Positions 15,317-21,541 of a DNA stretch of 40,114 nt are shown piece by piece (the stretch's first letter is position 1; each line of letters begins with the position of its first letter). Position numbers and translations under genes: made by a program. A model generated the notes under the pieces. That model worked only from the letters and a program-made list of their open reading frames with translations, was not told the origin of the DNA and made no database searches. The DNA lies in the NCBI GenBank assembly GCA_035550315.1, contig DASZPL010000035.1, forward strand, positions 1-40,114, given 5' to 3'. Origin of the DNA: DASZPL01 sp035550315 (GTDB lineage Bacteria; Actinomycetota; Actinomycetes; JAFAQI01).

Positions 15317-16075
15317 TCATCGCAGGTAGGCCTGGCCGCCGTCGGCCATCAACGTCGATCCGGTCACGTACGCCGCATCCTCCGACAGCAGGAACGCCAC
15401 CGCACGGCCGACGTCCTCCTCGAGCCGGCCGACCCGACCGAGCGGAATCGTGCGGACGAAGTCGTCGTACTCGTCCTTGGCGAACTCCGACCACATCTTC
15501 AGCCCGGGCGACATGCCGTTGGGGATGCAGGCGTTCACCCGAATGCCGTCGGGTCCCCACTCCAGCGCGGCCATCCGGGTCAGCGTCCGAATCATCTCTT
15601 TCGTGCCGGCGTAGAGCGTGAACCCGGGCAGGTCGTTGCGCAGCGCCGACCCGGTGCCGAGGTTCACGACCGCGCCGCGACTCTGCTTCAACGCTGGGTA
15701 CGCCGCCTGCATGAACCACAGCGAGCCGAGGAAGCCGCTCTCCCAGGTGCGGCGGGCGTCCTTCTCGGTGATCTCGAGCACCGGGCCGAGCGCGACCATC
15801 TGCGCGTTGTTGACCAGCCCGTCGAGCCGGCCGAACTCGGCCAGCGCCTTGGCCACGCAACTGTCGACCTCGTCGCGCCGCCGGACGTCGCACTGCACCG
15901 CGAGCGCCCGGCGGCCTCGCTCGCGCACCGTGGCCGCGGTGCGCTCGACCTTCTCCAGCGTCCGGCCCGCCGACACGATGTCCGCGCCTTCGGCGGCGGC
16001 GGCCAGCGCGATGCCTTCACCGATGCCCTGTCCGGCGCCGGTGACCAGGACCACCTTGCCGTCCAGCCGCCCCAC
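15317..16075 (-). CDS. SDR-family oxidoreductase (FabG-like) with NNAQ variant
   Basis: A 252-residue classical SDR: TGAGQGIG (12-19), catalytic S143, Y155 and K159 (YAGTK). The NNAG motif is changed to NNAQ (89-92), an uncommon change in the adenine-side loop that may not affect catalysis. The ATG at 16084 is in frame, but it lies only 2 nt from the operator. The GTG at 16075 gives VGRLDGKVVLVTG, a normal SDR N-terminus, and has a GATAAT -10 box 7 nt upstream, so I prefer it. It is followed by the MFE2-like SDR. Substrate unknown. Confidence 0.88.
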   Translation of the reverse strand: MGRLDGKVVLVTGAGQGIGEGIALAAAAEGADIVSAGRTLEKVERTAATVRERGRRALAVQCDVRRRDEVDSCVAKALAEFGRLDGLVNNAQMVALGPVLEITEKDARRTWESGFLGSLWFMQAAYPALKQSRGAVVNLGTGSALRNDLPGFTLYAGTKEMIRTLTRMAALEWGPDGIRVNACIPNGMSPGLKMWSEFAKDEYDDFVRTIPLGRVGRLEEDVGRAVAFLLSEDAAYVTGSTLMADGGQAYLR

Positions 16076-16103
16076 GCGCTCCATTATCTGACGACCCGTC
16101 AGA
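16076..16103 (-). promoter_or_regulatory. Operator 5 and promoter
   Basis: Palindrome TCTGACGACCCGTCAGA at 16087-16103. On the minus strand GATAAT (16083-16088) overlaps its inner edge by two bases and is followed by 7 nt and GTG at 16075. It forms a divergent promoter pair with operator 6; the two operators are 56 bp centre to centre. Confidence 0.78.
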
Positions 16104-16142
16104 CGTCCTCCGCCCCACCCACCGCCCTACAATGGAGACGGA

Positions 16143-16177
16143 TCTGACGACCCGTCAGTTCTCGATAGGGTGCCTCC
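16143..16177 (+). promoter_or_regulatory. Operator 6 and leaderless promoter
   Basis: Palindrome TCTGACGACCCGTCAGT at 16143-16159 (last base deviates), then TAGGGT (16166-16171), 6 nt and the GTG of the acyl-CoA dehydrogenase at 16178. TAGGGT could be mistaken for a ribosome-binding site, but the spacing is that of a -10 box in a leaderless promoter, as in the other operator copies. Confidence 0.8.
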
Positions 16178-17362
16178 GTGGACCTGCGCGACTCGGAGCA
16201 GGAGCGCGCCTTTCGCGAGGGGCTCCGCGAGTGGTTGGCGACGACGTTGCCGACCCTCGGCGAGAAGCCGCACCACACCGACTGGCCGGGCCGCCGCGAG
16301 TACGACACCGCCTGGCAGAAGCTGCTGTTCGACGCCGGTTATGCCGGCATCAACTGGCCGAAGGAGTACGGCGGGCGGGGCGCCACGCCCACCGAGCACC
16401 TGATCTTCCTCGAGGAGACCGAGCGGGCGGGTGCGCCGTACGTCGGCGTCAACTTCGTCGGGCTGCTGCACGCCGGCCCGACGATCGCTACCGAAGGGAC
16501 CCCCGAGCAGCGGTCCGCCCACCTGCCCAAGATCCTCGCCGGCGAGGAGATCTGGTGCCAGGGATTCAGCGAGCCCGGCGCCGGGTCGGACCTCGCCTCG
16601 ATGCGCACCCGGGCGGTGCGCGACGGCGATGAGTACGTCGTCAACGGCCACAAGATCTGGACCTCCCACGCGGAGGTCGCCGACTACTGCGAGCTGCTCG
16701 TGCGCACCGACCCGGACGCGCCGAAGCACAAGGGCATCACCTGGCTGATGATGGCGATGGACTCGCCCGGCCTGACGGTGCGGCCGCTCAACACGCTGCT
16801 CGGGTCGAGCGAGTTCTCCGAAGTCTTCTTCGACGACGTGCGGATCCCTGTCGCCAACCGCGTCGGTGCGGAGAACGACGGCTGGCGCGTGACGATGGTG
16901 ACGTTGTCGTTCGAGCGCGGCACCGCATGGGTCGACCAGATCGTCGACTCAGTGCGGCTGGTGCAGGACCTGGCCGCGATCGCCAAGAAGGTCACCGCGC
17001 ACTCCGGCGCCGCCTGGGATGACCGCGGCCTGCGTCGCGACATCGGCCACATGGCGGCGGAGTTCGACGCGCTCTGGGCGCTCACCAAGCGGGGGGTGAC
17101 GGAGGCCGGGTCCGGCGTACCGGGCGTGAGCGCGTCGGTGCTCAAGCTGCGCTACACCGAAGCCCGGCAGCGGCTGATGGAGCTCGGTGCGCGGGTGCTC
17201 GACCGAGCGTCGGTCTCGCGCACCGACATCGCCGGCCTGCCGACCGGCGAGTGGACGACCGAGCGGCTGAACTCGCTGTCCTACACGATCGCGGCCGGCA
17301 CCTCGCAGATCCAGCGCAACATCATCGGTGAGCGCATCCTCGGCCTGCCGAAGGAGCGCTGA
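16178..17362 (+). CDS. Acyl-CoA dehydrogenase, large subunit of a probable heteromer
   Basis: A 394-residue FadE protein with the flavin/substrate motif CQGFSEPGAGSDLA near residue 130, HKIWTSHAEVADYCELLVRTDPDAPKHKG following it, and the C-terminal signature AAGTSQIQRNIIGERILGLP. The next gene is a short, divergent acyl-CoA dehydrogenase that overlaps it by one base (TGATG). In actinobacterial steroid degradation such pairs form alpha2-beta2 enzymes (for example FadE28-FadE29), in which only one subunit type supplies complete FAD sites. This layout fits that arrangement. The product would be an enoyl-CoA. It is the first gene of a three-gene unit with a FadD. Confidence 0.93.
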   Translation: MDLRDSEQERAFREGLREWLATTLPTLGEKPHHTDWPGRREYDTAWQKLLFDAGYAGINWPKEYGGRGATPTEHLIFLEETERAGAPYVGVNFVGLLHAGPTIATEGTPEQRSAHLPKILAGEEIWCQGFSEPGAGSDLASMRTRAVRDGDEYVVNGHKIWTSHAEVADYCELLVRTDPDAPKHKGITWLMMAMDSPGLTVRPLNTLLGSSEFSEVFFDDVRIPVANRVGAENDGWRVTMVTLSFERGTAWVDQIVDSVRLVQDLAAIAKKVTAHSGAAWDDRGLRRDIGHMAAEFDALWALTKRGVTEAGSGVPGVSASVLKLRYTEARQRLMELGARVLDRASVSRTDIAGLPTGEWTTERLNSLSYTIAAGTSQIQRNIIGERILGLPKER

Positions 17363-18261
17363 TGTTTTTCCTTCCCACCGAGGACCAGCGCGAGCTGCAG
17401 CGCGGGGTGCGCGAGGTGCTCGACGCCGCGTTCCCGCTGGAGCGGCTGCCTCGCGGTCTCGACGCTGCGCTCTGGAAGACGCTGGAGGAGACCGGCGTCT
17501 TCTCGCTGCGGACCGATCTCGACCTCGGCATGGTCGAGGCATCGCTGGTCTTCGAAGAGCTCGGCCGGGCTGCCGTGCCGGGACCGCTGGTCGGCAGCTT
17601 TCTCGCCGCCGGTGCGGCGGATGGTCCGGTTACCGTCCTTGACCCTCGGCACCGCCCGTTGGTCGTTTCCCATCTCGCATTCGCCGCTTCCTTGCTGGTT
17701 CTCGACCCGTCGGGGCCGGAGCTCACGCCGACGCCAGCGGGGACCGAGCTGTCCGAGCCGATCGACCCGCTGACCCCGCTCCACGAGCTGGCCGCCGTAC
17801 CCACGGGATCGGCGTTCGGCGACATCGACCGGCTGTGGCAGGAGGGTGCGCTGCTCACGGCGGCGGTGCAGGTCGGCCTCGCTGCCCGGCTGACCGAGCT
17901 CGCGGTCGAGTACGCGAAGGGCCGGGAGCAGTTCGGCCAGCCGATCGGATCGTTCCAGGCGGTGAAACACATCTGCGCGGACATGCTCGTGCGCACCGAG
18001 CTCGCACGCGCCGCCTTGCACGCCGCCGCCGTCACGCTCGACGACCCGGAGGTCGGCGACGCCGCCCGCGCGGTCGCGGGGGCGAAGCTGCTCGCGGACG
18101 AGGCCGCCACGCAAAACGCCCGGTCGTGCGTCCAGGTGCACGGCGGCATGGGCTTCACCTGGGAGGTGCCGGTGCACTTCTTCCTGAAGCGCGCCTGGTT
18201 GCACGCCACCGAGTTCGGTACGGCGGACGACCACGCCGAGGACCTCGCCGCCCGGTTGTGA
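17362..18261 (+). CDS. Acyl-CoA dehydrogenase-like partner subunit (short)
   Basis: A 299-residue dehydrogenase-like protein, about 90 residues shorter than the usual ACAD. The N-terminal helical part is reduced and the middle beta domain is mostly missing. The C-terminal helices are intact: YAKGREQFGQPIGSFQAVKH (about 190-210) and QVHGGMGFTWEVPVHFFLKRA (about 260-280). It matches the small-type subunit of heteromeric ACADs. It is coupled to the large subunit upstream (1-base overlap) and to the FadD downstream (GTGA overlap). It is probably not active alone. Confidence 0.9.
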   Translation: MFFLPTEDQRELQRGVREVLDAAFPLERLPRGLDAALWKTLEETGVFSLRTDLDLGMVEASLVFEELGRAAVPGPLVGSFLAAGAADGPVTVLDPRHRPLVVSHLAFAASLLVLDPSGPELTPTPAGTELSEPIDPLTPLHELAAVPTGSAFGDIDRLWQEGALLTAAVQVGLAARLTELAVEYAKGREQFGQPIGSFQAVKHICADMLVRTELARAALHAAAVTLDDPEVGDAARAVAGAKLLADEAATQNARSCVQVHGGMGFTWEVPVHFFLKRAWLHATEFGTADDHAEDLAARL

Positions 18262-19757
18262 CGACCGCTTCTCTCGCCGAGCTGTCGGGCCGCCGACCGG
18301 ACGCGCCGGCCGTCGAATGCGGTGACGTCCGGCTCGACTGGCAGCAACTCGACGATGCAAGCATCCGGTGCGGCCACGGCCTCGAAACGCTCGGCGCGAC
18401 GCCCGGCAGCCACGTCGCCATCTGCGTCAGCAACCGGGTCGAGTTCGTCGTCGCCGTGCTCGGCGCCTGGCGCGCCGGCTGCGCCTTCACGCCGCTGAAG
18501 ACCGGCTGGACGGCCGACGAAGTCGGCGCGGTGCTCGACGACGCCGGCACCCGGGCGGTCGTCGCGGACCGCGACGGCGCGCGCATGGCGGCCCGGGAGC
18601 GCGGCATCGCACTGGTCGACGTCGACACCGGCTTCGACGACTGGCTGGCCGGTCAGCGCGACGAGCCGCTGCCGGCGGACCGCTGCGGCTACAAGCTGCC
18701 GTACACCTCCGGCACGACCGGCCGGCCCAAAGGCGTCGTCATGGCGGGGTCGGGCACCACGCCGTTCGCGGCCGGCTGGGCCGGGATCGCCGGATGGGCG
18801 GAGGTGCTCCAGCTGCCGGGCGACGGCGTGCACCTGTTCGTCTCGCGGCTGTTCAACGGCGCGCCGCAGACGTTCGGCTTCGGCGCGATGGCCCGGGGGG
18901 CGACGTTGCGGATCCTGCCCCGCTGGGACCCGACCGCGGCGGTGGCGGCGCTGGCCGCGCCGGACGTCACCTCGACGATCATGGTGCCGACGATGTTCCG
19001 GCAGCTGCTCGCCGTGCCCGGCATCGACCGCAGGCACTCGCCGGCAGCCGGGCTGCGGACACTGTTGCACGGCGGCGAGCCGTGCCCGATCCCGATCAAG
19101 CAGGCGATGGCGGACTGGTTCGGCGACGTACTGGTCGAGTACTACGGCTTCACCGAGGGCGGCTTCACCGTGGTCGGCGCCGACGAGTGGCGCGACCGGC
19201 CCGGCACGGTCGGCCGCCCGCTGGGCGGCATGACGATCACGGTGCTCGACGATGCCGGTCAACCGGTGCCGGCCGGCACAGACGGCGCCGTCTACTTCAC
19301 CAGCGCCAGCGGCCGCCGCTTCCACTACTCCGGCGACGACGCCAAGACCGCGGCCGCCCACCACGGCGACGCGTTCACCGTCGGTGACGTCGGCCGGCTC
19401 GACGAGGACGGCTTCCTCTACCTCAGCGGCCGCGCCCCCGACGTCGTCATCTCGGCCGGGGTCAACGTCTATCCCGCCGAGGTCGAGCAGGCGCTGTCCG
19501 ACGTGCCCGGCATCGCCGACCTGTGCGCGGTCGGCGCGCCCGATGCCGAGCGGGGCGAGCGGATCGCGCTGTTCGTTGCGTTGCTTCCCGACGCGCCGCG
19601 CGAGCCGACACTGCAGCGGATCGAGCAGACCGCGGCCAGCCGGTTGGCGCCGTACAAGCGGCCGCGGTCGGTCGAGGTGGTCGACGAGATCCCCCGGGAC
19701 GAAGCCGGGAAGCTGCTCCGCCGGGTGCTACGAGATCGGCTCTGGCAGCGGGCCTAG
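18258..19757 (+). CDS. Acyl-CoA synthetase (AMP-binding, FadD family)
   Basis: A 499-residue adenylate-forming ligase: PYTSGTTGRPKGVV (A3), YYGFTEGG (A5), the hinge SGRAPDVVISAGVNVYPAEVE (A8) and a C-terminal RDEAGKLLRRVLRD with the catalytic lysine. The gene starts at the GTG at 18258, overlapping the previous stop (GTGA); the frame is open further upstream inside the ACAD gene but that stretch is not ligase. Cotranscription with a heteromeric ACAD suggests that it makes the CoA thioester the dehydrogenase uses. Its last 30 bases overlap the convergent OYE gene. Confidence 0.93.
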   Translation: MTTASLAELSGRRPDAPAVECGDVRLDWQQLDDASIRCGHGLETLGATPGSHVAICVSNRVEFVVAVLGAWRAGCAFTPLKTGWTADEVGAVLDDAGTRAVVADRDGARMAARERGIALVDVDTGFDDWLAGQRDEPLPADRCGYKLPYTSGTTGRPKGVVMAGSGTTPFAAGWAGIAGWAEVLQLPGDGVHLFVSRLFNGAPQTFGFGAMARGATLRILPRWDPTAAVAALAAPDVTSTIMVPTMFRQLLAVPGIDRRHSPAAGLRTLLHGGEPCPIPIKQAMADWFGDVLVEYYGFTEGGFTVVGADEWRDRPGTVGRPLGGMTITVLDDAGQPVPAGTDGAVYFTSASGRRFHYSGDDAKTAAAHHGDAFTVGDVGRLDEDGFLYLSGRAPDVVISAGVNVYPAEVEQALSDVPGIADLCAVGAPDAERGERIALFVALLPDAPREPTLQRIEQTAASRLAPYKRPRSVEVVDEIPRDEAGKLLRRVLRDRLWQRA

Positions 19758-20936
19758 CGCGTCCTTCGCCAGCACGCAGTGCGTGCCGCTGTAAATCGTC
19801 GGCATGCACTTGTTGCAGTGGATGCAGCGTCCCGGCCGACGGTCGCCCGACTGCCAGGCGCCGACCAGGTTCGGCTCGCGCAGCAGCGCCCGCCCGATCG
19901 CGACGAAGTCAAACCCTTCGGCCAGCGCGCCTTCCGCGGTCTCGACCTGGTTGACGCCGCCAAGGTAGACCAGCGGCATCGACAGCGCCGCCCGGAACTG
20001 GCGCGCGAACGGCAGGAAGAAGCCTTCCTCGAACGGGTACGACGGGAACAGCCGCGGCGCCACCAGGCGCATGCCGGGCCGGACGTAACGCGGCTGGGTC
20101 GCCAGCATCTCGGCCAGCGGCACGTCGCCGCGGAAGAAGTACATCGCGTTCTCCAGCGAGCTGCCGCCGGTCAGCTCGATGGCGTCGAGCACACCGTCGG
20201 CCTCGATCAGCCGCGCCACCTCGAGGCTTTCGTCGAGCCACAGCCCACCGGCGACGCCGTCGGACATGTTCAGCTTCGCCGTCACCGCGACCTGGTCGCC
20301 GACCGCGTCGCGCACCCGCCGGAGCACCGTCCGCGGGAACGTCGCCCGCTTCTCGAGGCTGCCGCCGTACTCGTCATGCCGGCGGTTGAGCTTCGGGCTG
20401 AGGAACGAACTGAGCAGGTAGCCGTGGCCGAGGTGCACCTCGATGGCGTCGAAGCCGGCCTCGACCGCACACCGCGCGGCGCGCTCGAAGTCGTCGGTCA
20501 CCCGCTCGAGATCGGCCTGCGTGGCGGCCGGCACGAACCCCTTCGCGGGCGCGCTGAACCGGCGGGTCGGCGCCAGCGACCTGCGGCCGTTGGACTTCGC
20601 GTCGGCGACCAGGCCGGCGTGGCCGATCTGCGCATTCGCCGCCGCGCCTTCGGCATGCACCGCGTCGGTCAGCCGGCGCAATGCAACCGACGTCGCCTCG
20701 TTGAGGACGAGGCAGTGCCGATGCACCCGACCCTCGGGAGCGACCGCCAGATAGGCCACGGTCGTCATCGCCGTACCGCCGGCGGCGATCCGGCGGTGGA
20801 ACTCGACCAGCCGGTCGGTCACCTCACCGCGCGGCGTGGCGCCTTCGAAGGTCGCCGCCTTGACGAGCCGGTTACGCAACGTGATCGGTCCGAGCTTCGC
20901 CGGTTCGAACAGCGCGGGCGCGGTGGCCGGAGGCAT
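19728..20936 (-). CDS. NADH:flavin oxidoreductase (Old Yellow Enzyme family) with C-terminal Cys cluster
   Basis: A 402-residue FMN enzyme. The OYE core is clear: TLRNRLVKAATFEG at 19-32 and the HLGHGYLLSSFLSP...DEYGGSLEKR block (168-197). GRALLREPN is near the end of the barrel. It would reduce an activated C=C bond, such as an enone or dienoyl-CoA. The C-terminus has cysteines 371, 374, 377 and 387 (CIHCNKC...HC), placed like the 4Fe-4S motif of 2,4-dienoyl-CoA reductase but with tighter spacing, and without that enzyme's C-terminal FAD/NADH domain. The ATG lies 6 nt after TACGGT, and operator 7 is 12 nt upstream. Reduction of a ring or chain double bond before beta-oxidation is the likely role. 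Confidence 0.9.
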   Translation of the reverse strand: MPPATAPALFEPAKLGPITLRNRLVKAATFEGATPRGEVTDRLVEFHRRIAAGGTAMTTVAYLAVAPEGRVHRHCLVLNEATSVALRRLTDAVHAEGAAANAQIGHAGLVADAKSNGRRSLAPTRRFSAPAKGFVPAATQADLERVTDDFERAARCAVEAGFDAIEVHLGHGYLLSSFLSPKLNRRHDEYGGSLEKRATFPRTVLRRVRDAVGDQVAVTAKLNMSDGVAGGLWLDESLEVARLIEADGVLDAIELTGGSSLENAMYFFRGDVPLAEMLATQPRYVRPGMRLVAPRLFPSYPFEEGFFLPFARQFRAALSMPLVYLGGVNQVETAEGALAEGFDFVAIGRALLREPNLVGAWQSGDRRPGRCIHCNKCMPTIYSGTHCVLAKDALGPLPEPIS

Positions 20937-20966
20937 GACCGGACCGTACCTGACGCCCCGTCAGAT
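20937..20966 (-). promoter_or_regulatory. Operator 7 and leaderless promoter
   Basis: Palindrome CCTGACGCCCCGTCAGA at 20949-20965 (first base deviates). On the minus strand TACGGT (20943-20948) is followed by 6 nt and the ATG of the OYE gene. It is the last copy in the window; none occurs from here to 40,114. Confidence 0.8.
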
Positions 20967-20973
20967 ACCGTGA

Positions 20974-21036
20974 CGCCGAGTGCGACGAAACTGGCGTTCC
21001 GAAAGCCGCGAAACGCGAACTTCGTCGCACTCGGTG
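20974..21036. repeat. Hairpin repeat family A, copy 2
   Basis: The left arm begins CGCCGAGTGCGACGAA (20974-20989) and the right arm, ending at 21036, carries its complement with one G-to-A difference. The outer arms match copy 1 (1485-1547) almost perfectly while the centres differ. As with copy 1, it lies in a divergent intergenic region directly beside a TCTGACG operator. Confidence 0.72.
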
Positions 21037-21055
21037 GGGTGAGGAGGCGGGCAAC

Positions 21056-21535
21056 GTGCCGAGCATCGACAGCCGGATTGGTCGCGTCGTCGTGCGGATG
21101 GCGGGCAGCAAGTCGTTCATGCGCGTCGGCCCGAAGGTCGTGCCACACGTCGACCGGCTACTGCATCGGCTCACCGGAGGGCGGGCGCTGAGCAGCTCGG
21201 GGATGCTGCCCTCACTGATGCTGGTCACCACCGGCGCGAAGACCGGGCAGCGCCGCACTACGCCGCTCGCGACCAAGGTCGACGGCGACTCGTTCTACGT
21301 CGTTGGCAGCAACTTCGGCCGCGAGACGCACCCGGCCTGGACGGCGAACCTGATCGCGCACCCGGACGTGGAAGTCTCGTTTCGCGGCCGGACTCGCCCG
21401 GTCCGCGCCACCCTGCTCGACGCGGACGCCAAGGCCGCGGTCTGGCCGACGCTGGTCGAGTTCTGGCCGAACTACGACGTCTACACCGACCGCAGCGGTC
21501 GCGACCTGCGGGTCTTCCGGCTCGACCCGCGCTGA
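21056..21535 (+). CDS. Deazaflavin (F420)-dependent nitroreductase-family protein (DDN-like)
   Basis: A 159-residue protein of the DDN/PF04075-type split-barrel family. The family core is visible as LMLVTTGAKTGQRRTTPLATKVDGDSFYVVGSNFG (about residues 54-88), followed by HPAWTANLIAHPDVEVSFRGR. Characterised mycobacterial members bind F420 and reduce quinones or nitro compounds. The GTG start has a strong GAGGAGG ribosome-binding site 8 nt upstream, so it is leadered, unlike the regulon genes. It ends 6 bp before the convergent stop of the SARP fusion gene. Whether it serves the catabolic island or is general redox protection is not shown. Confidence 0.88.
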   Translation: MPSIDSRIGRVVVRMAGSKSFMRVGPKVVPHVDRLLHRLTGGRALSSSGMLPSLMLVTTGAKTGQRRTTPLATKVDGDSFYVVGSNFGRETHPAWTANLIAHPDVEVSFRGRTRPVRATLLDADAKAAVWPTLVEFWPNYDVYTDRSGRDLRVFRLDPR

Positions 21536-21541
21536 CCGCCG

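Noticed and set aside
17362..18261. The short ACAD as a broken pseudogene
   Set aside because: It is intact, coupled to both neighbours, and of the size known for partner subunits of heteromeric ACADs.
17322..19364. A 680-codon open frame on the minus strand
   Set aside because: Antisense to the dehydrogenase and ligase operon; biased composition only.
1439..20966. KstR or KstR2 sites
   Set aside because: The seven palindromes do not contain the AACnnGTT or AAGCAAG cores I associate with those regulators, so I did not name the repressor.
1485..21036. Hairpin repeats A and B as a CRISPR array
   Set aside because: The copies are kilobases or one gene apart and are inverted repeats without regular spacers; no cas gene is present.
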